From assembly GCF_030272615.1 (NCBI RefSeq), contig NC_081415.1, positions 512,207,034 to 512,271,033 of the forward strand: DNA of 64,000 bases, written 5' to 3'. Below are positions 37,101 to 48,037 of the stretch, one piece after another. The position numbers and the translations under genes were made by a program. Origin of the DNA: Cryptomeria japonica (lineage: Eukaryota; Streptophyta; Pinopsida; Cupressales; Cupressaceae). Each line of letters opens with the position of its first letter. Within the stretch, counting starts at the first letter, position 1. Under the pieces are notes generated by a model that saw only the letters and a program-made list of their open reading frames with translations, had not been told where the DNA came from and did not search any database.

Positions 37101-38321
37101 TGAAAGAGTTAGAAACAAAAATAGTTGCTTGGGAGGAAGAGAAGAGTAAATGGTTGGCTCTATTGGAGTAGATGAGAGATACTTAGAGATATGGAGTGAT
37201 GAAATTCCTCACTAAAAAGCCAGTGCATGACCTTGATGCTAATATACTCTTCATTTACAAAAAGAATATTGAGTGGAGAAACTCAATTATTGAGCAAGAA
37301 CATGAGGAATCCCTCAAGATTCTAAAAGACTTGAAAGAATTGACTAATACTATGCAAAAAGAAATGAAATGCATAGATCTTCAACTTCTAAAAGAGGATA
37401 AGCAAACACTTAAGGATTCATCAAATATGATCTAAGTTTTCAAAGATTGAGTGTAGTAGATTCAAGAAGCAAAGTCCTTGACAATTGAAGATTTCTCAAA
37501 GATTGCAAGAATTGAATCTATGTTGGTTGTCTGCTTTGATCATCTAGATATGCATAAGGATAAGGTCCTACAAGAAAGAAAAAAGAAAGAGGTATGGAAG
37601 CAGGGAATCCTACATATTGGCCTCCCACATATCATTTTGAACTTTTCTTTAGCTCACCTGGAATGGCAAAACATTCAAAGCATTCCCACATCACAAGACA
37701 AACAAGTTGAAGCTCATGGCTTATGCCTCTGTTGCTCATGGCTTATGCCGATTTTCTAGTTTAGTTATTGCTTTTTGAGTTTTAAAACTAAACTTCTTTA
37801 ACTCTCAGGTAGAGTTAATCATTTAACTCTGGTTTTATTTGTAACAGACTATCATAGCCTAATGGATATTTATATGGTTTTGGAAGTCTTTTGAAAGGTC
37901 CAAAAAACTTTGATTTAGAGGAACAAACTTATTTTTCTTTGGATTTTCAGTGTAGACATTTGTGGTACTTGAATGAAATGATATTTTGATATGATCTTTA
38001 AATCTGTGTGTTTGAAAGATATAGAAATCTCTATTGGGATGTATGCTTATGTGCAGAATAATTTATTTCATTACCAGTTCTTTCTTAGTCTATGAATTCA
38101 TTGATTTTATTTTGTTAAAAAAGGTGCTTTATTTTTGCTTAAATGGATCTGATCCCCCTTATCCTGTGAGGCATGAGCGAGAATCGATCAACATTTATGC
38201 TACTTTGAGTATTTTGGGTGGAATATCTTTTATATTGAATGGATATGTGCAGGAGTAAAGTCTGTAAGATTTATATTTAATAATAATAATCTTGTAGCAT
38301 TCTTTTGTGTTGACAAAGGAA
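34172..38321 (+). repeat. 3' LTR of element N (copy B)
   Basis: Colinear with 5239-9417, beginning TGACAAGAAATCATGATAATTC. It is interrupted after GTGTTGACAAAGGAA by a copia-type LTR end (TGTTAGTCCCAACC). The final bases of the LTR are therefore missing or displaced. Confidence 0.75.
34553..37759 (+). pseudogene. LTR-embedded ORF of element N, 3' copy
   Basis: ATG 34553 (MRGAIMRQTL) to TAG 37757-37759, about 1,070 codons with stops and shifts. Intact parts are 35123-35425 (DWGKVIVEKLHESLNWF and FFMSSYLFNILSC), 36058-36312, 36331-36570, 37196-37435 (coiled coil) and 37478-37759. The box YIRVGGFKGEPFKLP lies near 35511-35556 and HEPWLEDYWENC near 35808. FFMSSYLFNIL matches FHMSSYLVYLL of ORF E. 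Copies A and B are broken at different places, which argues for one long ancestral frame. Confidence 0.7.
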
Positions 38322-38694
38322 TGTTAGTCCCAACCGGTGCCAAGAGGGGAGGGGTGAATCAACACTTTATCGATTTTACTTCAATTAAAACTTTTAACTT
38401 AAGTTATCACTAACTTAACATTCATCAACATAAATATTGAGTATTTTGGGTGGAATAATAATATTGAGTATTTTGGGTGGAATATCTTTTATATTGAATG
38501 GATATGTGTAGGAGTAAAGTCTGTAAGATTTGTATTTAATAATAATTATCTTGTAGCATTCTTTTGTGTTGGCAAAGGAATGTTAGTCCCAACCGGTGCC
38601 GAGAGGGGAGGGGTGAATCAACACTTTATCGATTTTACTTCAATTAAAACTTTTAACTTAAGTTATCACTAACTTAACATTCATCAACATAAAT
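38205..38694. repeat. 259-bp tandem duplication at the right edge of element N
   Basis: The segment 38205-38435 recurs at 38464-38694 with few changes, offset 259 bp. A third start of the unit (ATTGAGTATTTTGGGTGGAATAAT) lies between them. Each unit contains the end of the N LTR and the start of the copia-type LTR (TGTTAGTCCCAACCGGTGCC). The duplication therefore arose after those two were joined. Confidence 0.85.
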
Positions 38695-38830
38695 ATCTAT
38701 TGCAAAAGAATAACCATGCATGAAAAGAAACATAGTGACACCAAGATGTATCTCGTGGAAACCCAAATGGGAGAAAACCATGGTGTGAGTAGGAACTCAC
38801 AAACTTTGGACTCTTCTGGATTATGCCTGG
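38322..38830 (-). repeat. Fragment of a copia-type LTR
   Basis: The start TGTTAGTCCCAACCGGTGCC, then AGAGGGGAGGGGTGAATCAACAC, resembles the inner end of the F LTR (TGATGAATACTAAGAGGGAGGGGTGAAT at 60698). Further right, GTGGAAACCCAAATGGGAGAAAACCATGG (38755 on) matches the same box in the F LTR (54345 on). It is on the same strand as F. The fragment stops near the Helitron remnant and is duplicated in part. Confidence 0.65.
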
Positions 38831-41258
38831 TGAAGATCTATCCCTGTTACAAGATTATAAATCCATGATCTAGTTGCATCAATCATTATGATAGCTTCCA
38901 TAGACAATGGCCTTGTTCTATATCCATTGATGAATGATTTTGTTTGGTCTTGATTTTCCTCTCCATCATTTATAGCCACAGGTTTGAATACTTCACGCGA
39001 GACATTCAGATTAACAAACCGTCTACTGCTTTCAACAAGTGGAAGTTCTAATAGCATGTGAGATGTTTCTTGAGCTCCAACACCTCTCTCAATCATAGTT
39101 TCATTTATAAGTTTCCTATATGCTTTTGCTGCAAGATCATCTGGGTTCTTAATATTTGCAAGACGCATCAACATTTGATGGTAGGTTTCTAAGATTTTCT
39201 CTCCTTTTGCTGCATACTTTGCAATATATTTTATCACAACATGTTTCGAGAGAACAGGTTGCCAGTCTATGTTGGCTCTCCATAATTTCAATATATAATG
39301 ATTATGTGAATTAACTGTATCATCATTCCTTGCTGGATCAAAAAAAATTTCACCGGTATCTTAATCCTCATATAATTTTGAACCATGCAAATTTAAATTC
39401 CAAGAAGCATTGTATCTACAATTTATATAAAAAAAATTATTCAGCATTGTTGCAACATTATACTTACTCTTTATATATAGAATTTAAATTTTTTAAAGTA
39501 CATACCTGGAAACCATGTTTCCTTTTTTCTTTCTTAAGCATGCACCCTCTTTACAAATTGTATGTCTTTGTATAGTGTTTAGGATTTCATCATAATCTTG
39601 ATCTATATCCATTTGAATAAGTTGTGTTGTATTTTTTAAGAATGGATGTAGAGAAAAATTTGGAAATGCCTACAGTAACAAATATTAATGTATTAATTGG
39701 CTATTCGTTCAGGTGTTTACATTTGTGATGTAGAACAAAGAATTTCATTGTTCATGGTAATTATACCCATACATTTCATTGATGAAGATCAGCTCTTGGA
39801 TTCCATGCATGAACTATGGAATGAAAATATTTTTGTGTAGTTTTTACTTCTTGTTCGTTAGACCAATCTATATTATCCATATTTGGTGCTCCATGTATCC
39901 ATAAGAATCCATGAACATGTGTTGATCCCCTATGTTGCCACTCATATCTGCACCAATAGTCTTTAAATTTGAAGCCCTTTTCTAATATTTCTTTTCTAAA
40001 GTTTGAATGTCTTAAATGCATATAGTGGGCAACTATGTGAGGGTAGTTGTTAACATTTTGTTTCCTCCATATTTGAGCTTCACGTGGATTACTTGGTGTT
40101 GTTAGTGTGTAGAAAATTGTTGGTGTTCATATTTGATGTAGCATGTCAGATAGTTTTGCTCTGCATTTTGACCAATATGAACTGGTTCCTCTTAATGTTG
40201 TCCCAAATCGCATCAACTTATCAGCCAGGTGTGAGGTTGGCAACTGCTCCATGTGCTCATGTAATTCATTTATGATGATGGGCAAATCTTTAAAGTTTCT
40301 TTTTGCAAAAACTTCACTTGAACTGTGTGCTTGATGTCTCATTATCATGTTCATCATGTAGTACCTAAATCTTGGGTGTTTGCCAAAATAGGGATCCCTA
40401 TACCAGAGCAAATGCTTAAAAAATTCATGGAGGTGAACTCATCTTATTCGTGGTTCTAACCAGTCACATCTACCATCAACAAACAGTGCTGGGAATGCCA
40501 TGTCAAGTAATCCTGATGTGACATATTCGTTAATTGGAGACACACCAATTGCAGGCCAATCAATCATTCGTAAACGACCTTCGTGTGGGTTATTAATCCA
40601 TGCATGGATTAATTTCATTTCTTTTTGCACATTAGGTGGTCTTGAAGCCATCAAAGTAGTGTGATCTATTAAGTTTCTTTCATCTATCTCCATAATCGGA
40701 CCAACAAATATTATTTGATTTGAATGATAATCAAATTCCATATTAACTATTTTCATTTTCTTGAATATGTTGTGCTCACAATATCTTTCCACGTCGTTTA
40801 GGGCATTAACATCAATTGTGACATCATAGTAGAACTTATCATTTTCAACTTTGTATTGTAGTGCTTTGTACACACGATCTCTATTCACTATAAAATTATA
40901 GTTTGTGCCTTTTTTATCTTTTCTACGAACAATAATTATTGGCAACTCTTTGATTGAATGAGGATGAACTTTTGAATGTCATTGAATATTCTGTGGAAAA
41001 CTTATCATGTGACCTTTGTATTTATATTGACCACCTGTTGCATGTGTAACTTGTAAAATTGGATTTACTCGAGCAATCAACATTTCTTCTACCTGAGTTA
41101 GATTAGCAAGTTCTCTGGGTTGTGGCCCTAGGTCCATGTTATTTGAAGAATAAAATTTGTTGTTTCCTTTTTCTTACCAACACCTATTACAAATAGGACC
41201 TTCTGATGTGCGTATGACTTTTATTCCAAGGTAACATTCTTGGCACACATAACACATT
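38821..41258 (-). pseudogene. Helitron Rep (HUH/Y2) pseudogene without helicase
   Basis: Domains in order: an N-terminal zinc-type CYVCQECYLG and ICNRCW (41258-41180), NNMDLGPQPREL and TQVEEMLIARV (41140-41060), then the core PINEYVTSGLLDMAFPALF (about 40525). The Helitron_like_N part covers 40411-40127. The HUH motif is STHVHGFLW (about 39930-39900) and the twin tyrosines are YIAKY (about 39235-39210). In-frame TGA stops occur at 40439-40441 and 40127-40129. Two candidate introns are 39670-39772 (GTATGG...TGTAG) and 39416-39505 (CAG/GTATGT...TTGTAG). Both would splice between conserved blocks. An in-frame TGA precedes the first donor and a TAA lies near 39361. Rep would nick and join single strands in rolling-circle transposition. 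The frame ends near 38821 before any helicase motif. Confidence 0.8.
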
Positions 41259-42154
41259 GTTGGACAAAGAAAGCTATCTATTCAGTTTCAAAAAATTACT
41301 TGCAGATTTCTAAAATCATTTTGAAGCATTCCACTATGATTGTCTACATTGTTTTCCATTCTTTCATTTAAGTTATCATGTTGTACATATGGACTATTTT
41401 TAGGCACATACTCATTTGTCGGTGATTGTTCTGTAATTCCTCGTCATCTATTTGTGCTGAAATTTTCTTCTTCTTGATGTTCATTTTCTAATTCTTGTAT
41501 TGTTATCTCTCCTCTTCTTCTACCATATCTTTGTCTGTCTGCATTATTATGCATTCGTCGAAGTTCTTCCCTTTGATCATCTGTCTCCTCCTCTCGCTGT
41601 CTTTGTCAATATTCTCTTTGATATGCCCTTCTATATTCTCTTTGTTATTGTCTTCTTTCGTCCTCAAATTGTTGGCTTTGACTAGATTGGGGAGGAACTT
41701 GTTGATTATTTTCTATTTGATAAAGACATAATTGTTGTGAATTACACTAAGAATCCCTTCTTCTTATATTTTCTTCTTCTATAATTTGATTTTCTAATTG
41801 TTGTTTTGTTATCTGTGCTCTTCTTCTACTATAATTTTGTTTGTTTGCTTCATTACTATGTACATGTTTCTCTTCACTTTGAACATTTCCCACATGTTCT
41901 CATTTCCTTCTTTGATATTCTCTTTGATATGTCCTGTTATATTCCCTATGATGTTGTCTTCTTTGTTCTTCAGATTGAAATGTAACATTTTGTTCTGGTA
42001 TAAATGCAAAATGATTTGTATTAAATTGTCTATTTTAATTACTGTATATGAATTTTATTAATTAAACTAAAGTTGCATATGTTAGTTTTTACATACGATA
42101 AGTTATTTGTATGAGATGCATACATTGAGTTTTTTTCCATTTAAGAAAACATAA
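38831..42154 (-). mobile_element. Helitron remnant, replicase part
   Basis: On the minus strand there is a recognisable Helitron Rep protein running from about 41.26 kb to 38.85 kb, with a charged N-terminal leader up to about 42.0 kb. The helicase half is missing. Neither a TC start nor a hairpin-CTRR end was found. Element G is inserted in the leader at 42160 (TSD GAAAC), so the Helitron or its flank continues at 50038. Confidence 0.75.
41259..42010 (-). pseudogene. Charged N-terminal leader of the Helitron Rep
   Basis: The minus strand encodes Arg/Glu/Gln-rich text with YQREYQR-like and RRREEQ-like repeats, interrupted by stops. It occurs twice in tandem-like fashion (about 41490-41660 and 41810-41990). 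Helitron Rep proteins of plants often have such a leader. Read on the plus strand it is TCTTCTTC/TTCTCTTTGATATG repeat DNA. No ATG can be chosen with confidence. Confidence 0.5.
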
Positions 42155-42331
42155 GAAACTGTAGCGTCCCAAAATTGTGACACTTGCAATTTCGACTGCA
42201 TTTGGGTCTTCACGATGGCGATGCAACACGGAACCTAAATGGAGACCCCGAAACTTGTTCATGACATCAAAAACTGCATTTCTCAGCACCCTGGCCTGAT
42301 CCTCCTTGCACCTTGCTGTCCCGGGAGGTGG

Positions 42332-42421
42332 GACCATGGCACCCAGTGCCCTAGTCCTTCAGGATGAGGGCGCCCAGCGCCCTGGTCCCCCAGGACCATG
42401 GCACCCAGCGCCCTGGTCCCT
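42332..42421 (+). repeat. Three 30-bp GC-rich units with inverted ends in the G LTR
   Basis: Units start at 42332, 42362 and 42393 (type GGACCATGGCACCCAGCGCC...GGTCC). Each begins GGA[CT]C/G and ends near GGTCC or AGTCC, so each can fold on itself. The same three units occur at about 48954-49043 in the 3' LTR. They stand out against the AT-rich surroundings and lie upstream of the TATA box. Confidence 0.7.
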
Positions 42422-42542
42422 AGCCCTATTTTGGGCCCGGTCTCTTATGGGGCTTTGGGTCTTTAAGTTTGCAAATTGGAAAATAATGTTTCTTGGTCGG
42501 CCTCAGGTCAGGAAAATCAGTCTATCAACCCTAATTGACAAG

Positions 42543-42550
42543 TATATAAA
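42543..42550 (+). promoter_or_regulatory. TATA box in the G 5' LTR
   Basis: TATATAAA in the context AAGTATATAAACTAC is conserved in the 3' LTR at 49165-49172. The octamer run begins about 50 bp downstream, so transcription would start close to it. Confidence 0.6.
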
Positions 42551-43421
42551 CTACATTTCCTCTCCCATTTTGGGAGATGGAAAAAAGGCGGAAACAACAT
42601 TCAAACATTCAAGCATTCAAGCATTCAAGCATTCAAGCATTCCTTCAAGCAATTGATCATTCTAAGTCTCCATTCAAGGCTAAGTGTTGCATTCAAGACA
42701 AGGATTCAACCATTGAAGAGGAGATCACTTACAACACATTACATACTACATACATTACACCTTCGCATGTAAGAATACAAACATTCTTACAACAAGGTAT
42801 CAGTACTTGTTTACATTACAAACATTTACATTTACAGCATTCTCATTTCTTGGTTAATTCCAAAACCAGGGTTTGACCTAAAGGCAAACCCCTCATCCCT
42901 AACCCCCCAATCATCCTCTCTTTTCTGTGTGTAGGTTGCAGGTATGCCACTGTAATTGAAGATCTGGAATCCTTGTGCAGAGACGAACAGATCCACCTTT
43001 GTTTCGCGGATTTTTTGGAGGACCATGTGCACACCGGGCGCCATCGTCCCATCAACTTTCGCTAAAATTTGCATAACAGCACCGTCTCAACATTTTACTG
43101 CTAATTCCAGGTCCGCAGCTTCATCCTATATCCCTATCTCTGTTTATAAGCGAATCTTTCCTACTTTACATGCATTCCTAGTTCAATCATTCTTTCCACA
43201 TATTCTTTACAAAAGAGGGTATCCTTGATGTCACAACCCTTGAAACTCATCTAGAATCCAATCTTGCATTGCGTGGGATTGGATCTTGTGGGTTTCAACC
43301 CCTCTTTTGAATGTAAAGTCTCTCCTAAGTGAAAACCATCAACCCTAGTGAGTCTCCCTTCTCTCTCCTTGGAGTTGGGGAGGGGAGAACGACTAGGGTT
43401 CAATTTTTCCGCTTTACATTT

Positions 43422-43440
43422 TGGTGAACCCGACGTGAAC
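43422..43440 (+). other. Primer-binding site of element G
   Basis: TGGTGAACCCGACGTGAAC begins three bases after the LTR end TTTACA, with the TGG needed to pair with a tRNA CCA end. I do not assign the tRNA. Confidence 0.75.
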
Positions 43441-44593
43441 ATCCTCATTCTGATTATTCATGGTTAGATCTGAAAAATTTGCTTCCTTAATTACATTTTT
43501 CATGTTTGATCTTGTGCAAATTTTAGAGGTTGATTGCATAAAAACCCTAAAATTTTCTTTTTTAAGTAATTAAACTTGTGAAATGTTTAATTGTTAATGC
43601 TTGTTTCAGATCTACCCTTCTATTGCAAATTGTCAATTCATATTTGTGCTTTAATTCTGAAAATTAAGTGGTTAAGTGTCAAAACCGTGATTTTTAAAAC
43701 CTTCTTGATTCAACCTTTGACTGATAATTTCACTAATCAAAACACCTCCAAATCGGTTGTAATTTTGGATTCCGCAATAAAATCACAATATCTTTCATCC
43801 TTGAAAATTTGGAAAAAAGTTGCCAGGACCGTGTGCACCCCGAGCGCCATCGTCCCCGACATTTTTTCCAAAATTTCGGGAGCTAGATCTTACTGTATTT
43901 TCTGCTAAAATCCAGAATTTTGGCTGATTTTATCAATTTTAACACTTTCAAAATTAAAGTCAAAGTTGGTCTAGTGATTGCTTGGATAAAGACTTATAAT
44001 CATTCAAAAATCATTGAAATTGAAATTCATATCAAAATTGTGTTTCTTACTGTCCTAAATCTGAAAAGTGTGTTAGCATTCATCCGAAATTTCAGTGCTT
44101 TATTCAAATTTTTGCAGTTTGTGACCTTTGAAATTAAGTGTTTAATTGCGGCAACCTTGATTTCCACTTTCAAATTCGAATTTTGCATGAAATCGAGTCA
44201 ACTTTTAAATTTCAAAACTTGCATTGCTTTCAGTATTCCCTCTAAAATCATAAAATTCAAAATTTTAGTTTCCCTCTCTTTTTCAAAATTCAAATTTTGC
44301 ATTTTTCAACAATCTTGGTAGGGTTCAATTTTGAGATTGCAACTTTAATTTGGCCTATCTATAGATCATAAAATCACTCAATTTTTTCAGATTAGCTTTA
44401 AAATCATCATAACTTTCATCCCTGAAAATTTTGAAAAAAGTTGCGAGGACCGTGTGCACTCCGTTCGCCACGGTCCCGGACATTTTTTTCAAAATTTCGG
44501 GAGATTGTCCTGATTGTATTTTACAGCTTAAATCTAGGAGATTGGCTGGTTTTATTTAAATTTGCTACCTCTAAAATTCAAAATCTTTAGTGC
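43441..44593 (+). other. 5' leader of element G with a duplicated block
   Basis: A non-coding leader of 1.15 kb. Two blocks of about 140 bp (43785-43925 and 44395-44545) are similar. They run in the order AACTTTCATCC-TGAAAATTT, AAAAAAGTTGC-AGGACCGTGTGCAC, CGCCA-CGTCCC and AAAATTTCGGGAG. The middle motif is also in both LTRs. The position between PBS and gag fits a packaging or dimerisation region; that is inference. Confidence 0.55.
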
Positions 44594-47500
44594 ATGAGTT
44601 TTACAACAATAAGCCCTACTTACACTATTCCCGTTAGACAAAGCCTTAGAATTAAGTCCTTCCAAGGTGTAATTACTGAGGAGATAGAACCTAATTTGAA
44701 TGGCCTTTTTAACGAGGACATGGGTAATTCCTCTAATCCTCTTAATGATGAAGAAGCTCTTCATGAGGTTTCTGTAGAACAACTTTTGAAATTGGATAAC
44801 CAATTTGATGATTTTCGACAATGGATGTCTCAAGAATACCCCGACAGTGAAGCTCTTTCCTTAATTGAGGGTCTAAAACATATGGTTCAAAGTGATAAGA
44901 ATGGAATTGATATTTTGCATGGTATTGCACACATTGTGGATTCGAATGTGATTCCTATGAAAAGTTGTGCCGAAACCTTAGGTTATACACAACCTCCTAC
45001 TCAAGTTAATCATTCTATTCCTTTGACGACTCCTATTGCTAGTATACCTACTTTTACATCAAACATAATGACTACTTCAACACAAGATATTCCCCCTATG
45101 ATCACCAGTCATGGGGGCAATCCTTCTTCTTCAATCAACCCTCTTCCTTCATTCAATCCAAATTCTTCATTCATTCCTTCAATAAGTGTTCCTATTATAT
45201 CTCCACAAATGAACATGATGCAAGGGGGCAATTCATTTAACCCTTCCATTCCTCCTTGTAGTGTTCCTCCTTTCCAATCATCTCCTATGACTAACTATCA
45301 TAGTGTCCCACCACCTTACTCTCTACCTTCTTTCAATAACATAACACATCCATCACAATCTAACATGTCTAATATGAACTCTTCGACTGAAGCGACCATT
45401 AACAATCTTGCACAAACTGTCTCTTCTTTACAGCAACAAATTGCCTCTATGAATCAATCTAAGTTTAGTGTGCCCACATTTGATGTTGCAAGCCCACTTT
45501 CTCTTGACATTGTTCGAGCTATCCCCCCTAAACATGTGGAAATTCCACATTTGGAGCTTTATAATGGTAAGGGTGATCCTCTAACACATGTTAAGACCTT
45601 TCAAACAATATGTACTGATTTTTCTTATGACCAAAGGTTGCTTGCAAAACTATTTACTAGAACATTAAGAGATAAAGCCCTACAATGGTATTTCTCGTTG
45701 CCTTCTTATTCTATTACTTCTTTCGAACAACTTGCAAATGCTTTCATTCAACAATTTCAAAACAATATAAGTCCTAAAGTTACTTTGATTGATTTAATGC
45801 ATTGTAAACAAGGTGTTAAAGAAAAAGTGATTGATTTCATTGGTAGATATAAGCATTTCTATGCTCAAATTTCTTTTCCAGTGCCTAACAATGATATTCA
45901 AAGAATCTTTTTTTCTAATTTACAAAAAGATATTAGAGAAAAACTCCTATTTTCTGAGTTTACTTCTTTCCAACAGTTGTGCGCAACTCTTCACAATTAT
46001 CAACTGACTGTGAGCCAAATGGAACAAGCAAATCCTATGGCTCCAAGTGATAAGGGTGATAGTAGTCAACAACCATTTGGGAAGTTTAAACCAAACAGAG
46101 AGTCCATTAAATTCAATGAAAACATCATCAACAACAATGTGAATGCAGCATCAGGTGTGCCTCCTATTTCTAAGTTTTTCAAGAAAGAAAGAAAGTTTAC
46201 TCCTTTGAATGAATCATTGCATAGTATTTTGAATAAGTTATTGGAACAAAATGTGCTTACCCTTCCTCCTATAAGGCAAATAGATCTTGCAAAGATTAAT
46301 TCACCCTATTTTGATAACAAATCTTTTTGTCAATTTCATTGTCAACCTGGGCATGATACTGAAAAATGTTTTGCTTTGAAGGGTAAAATTCAAGATTTGA
46401 TTGATAATAATACTATCTCTGTTTCTGGTGTGAATGATAAAGGCAACACATCTGTAGCTCCTCCTAACCAAAATCTTAAGATTTTTACTGATCCATTACC
46501 TTCTCATACCTCTAATGCGATTGATACTAATGATTCCTCTGTCTCACCTGATGATCTTGTTTCCATGACTCCGAATGTGATTAACTTTGTGGAGCAACAG
46601 AAAATCCCTAAAGAACCTTCCATCACATTTGATTCCAGTGAAACTATCAGGGCACCTGATGGTCCTTTATATATAGTTGCAAAAGTCAAAAATACACCTT
46701 GCCGTGGAGTGCTTATTGATGCTTCTTGCATGGTTAATGTCATTACTGAAGAATTTGTTTTTACTTTGCAATTGAATCAAGTGATCTATGATGAAACAAA
46801 TGTGGTTGTGAAACTATTTGATGCATTTTCTTCTCCTGCAATTGGTTCTATTACATTACCTATTGAGGTCCATAACAAATCCCTTGATATGAGCTTTGCT
46901 ATTATTCCATCATTCGAACAATTTCATGTGAAGCTAGGCTATCCTTGGCTATCTTCCATGAAAGCTATTGCTTCTCCTATTCACAAGTGTTTGAAATTTC
47001 CCCATAATGGTGAAATTTTTACTGTCAATCATATTCTCTTTAAACCAGCTGAAAGAATTTCTAGCGTTCCTATTGATTATTTTTGGCCTAAACAATTTCA
47101 ATCTCTTCCTCCGCGGAGTGATCATCTTTTTAAATCTTATCAAAAGTGGAAAAATGATATGATCCTATCTCTAAGTGAACCTAGAACACCCAAACTTGAC
47201 ATTCCTATCGTTCTTGAGAAGGAAGTTCTTCCTTTGAAAGATAAAACTAATGTCTTTCCTCAAGAAGATTCCCAACCCATCCCTATGGATGTGACTATGC
47301 CTATATCTAATAAACTTCCCAAAAGTAGACCTATACCTCCTCGTCATGATGGACTTGGTCTCCTTCCTAAACCAAATATTCCTCCCTTATATGGAGCAGT
47401 TCCTCCTCCTTCCTCTTATGGAGAGAAGAGACCTTCCTCTTCTCTTATTATTCAACCTAAGAGACCACAACCTAAACACCCAAGTGATAAGGATGAGAAC

Positions 47501-48037
47501 ATTCCTCCTCCTCAATCTTCTCAACTTCCTACTAAGACTAGACGAAATCATTCTGCACGTGAACGCTGATGAAAGCGTCGTCTTAGAGCTTAGGCAGCTG
47601 CTTCTCAAACTTTGCAATTCCCAAAAACACCTTCAGCCAGTATTATTCCATTTTCTCGTCAGCCAAAGATTGAGCTGAAATCTCCTAAACATAAGATGCA
47701 TGATGGTCTTGATCCTGTGCGAGTTAAAGATCCTATTTTTATAAATCTTGATGATGATATAGATGAAAATGTTATGCATGATGAAAATGTTATTCCTGTT
47801 CATTCTGATAGTGATTATGAATATGTTGATGTTGATAACCATTTATCTAACGCGTTTTCTAAAGCACTTATCCTAGCTCCTAGACAAGAACAACGTGGCT
47901 CGGAACATGAACATAGCCCTTGTTTGGATCTTGTGATAGCTCCATCTGCTGTGTTGGATGTTCCTCCTCTAGCGTGTTTCCTACCTTCCCGAAATATTGA
48001 TCAGCAAGATCGGGGGGTAGATGAGGTGCTAGACTAG
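44594..48037 (+). pseudogene. Element G gag with protease-like domain
   Basis: An uninterrupted frame of 991 codons from ATG 44594 to TGA 47567-47569. After that TGA and a TAG at 47591-47593 it continues in phase to TAG 48035-48037. Parts: an acidic N-terminus, a Pro/Ser/Asn-rich linker (residues about 130-280), the gag core (VEIPHLELYNGKGDP, then LQWYFSLP, about 310-470), and a zinc-knuckle-like CQFHCQPGHDTEKC (about 575). A protease-like domain (about 680-810) has LIDASCMVNVITEEF at the active site, D-A-S instead of D-S/T-G, and GYPWLSSM at its end. A proline-rich tail follows. Gag packages RNA. The protease is likely inactive because of the changed triad. The first 991 codons may still be translated. 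Confidence 0.82.

Larger units (their letters stand above)
5239..38321 (+). mobile_element. Element N: old Tat/Ogre-like gypsy element, nest host
   Basis: Two copies of a repeat of about 4.2 kb (5239-9417 and 34172-38321) bracket gag, protease, RNase H and integrase remnants in the order expected for LTR-gag-pol-LTR on the plus strand. The internal part is split by element C (10457-30409). Without C the whole element is about 13 kb. RT, the second RNase H and the N-terminal part of integrase are absent, apparently by deletion near 32.58 kb. I place it in the Tat/Ogre group of Ty3/gypsy from the gag style, the RNase H without a neighbouring RT, and the long LTRs. No primer-binding site is recognisable after the 5' LTR. 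Confidence 0.8.
42160..43418 (+). repeat. 5' LTR of element G
   Basis: Begins TGTAGCGTCCCAAAATTGTGAC and ends TTTTTCCGCTTTACA. It contains three ~30-bp GC-rich units (42332-42421), a TATA box (42543-42550), an ATTCAAGC octamer run (about 42600-42650) and the GTGTGCAC...GCGCCATCGTCCC motif (43017-43052). It differs from the 3' LTR by one octamer unit (8 bp) and scattered substitutions. Confidence 0.92.

Noticed and set aside
42601-42655. ATTCAAGC run as a possible CRISPR-like or satellite array
   Set aside because: Perfect short octamers without spacers; an ordinary microsatellite in an LTR leader.
42832-43074. Minus-strand frames in the G LTRs (also at 49446-49696)
   Set aside because: They are antisense to the LTR, have no motif and are conserved only because the LTRs are nearly identical.
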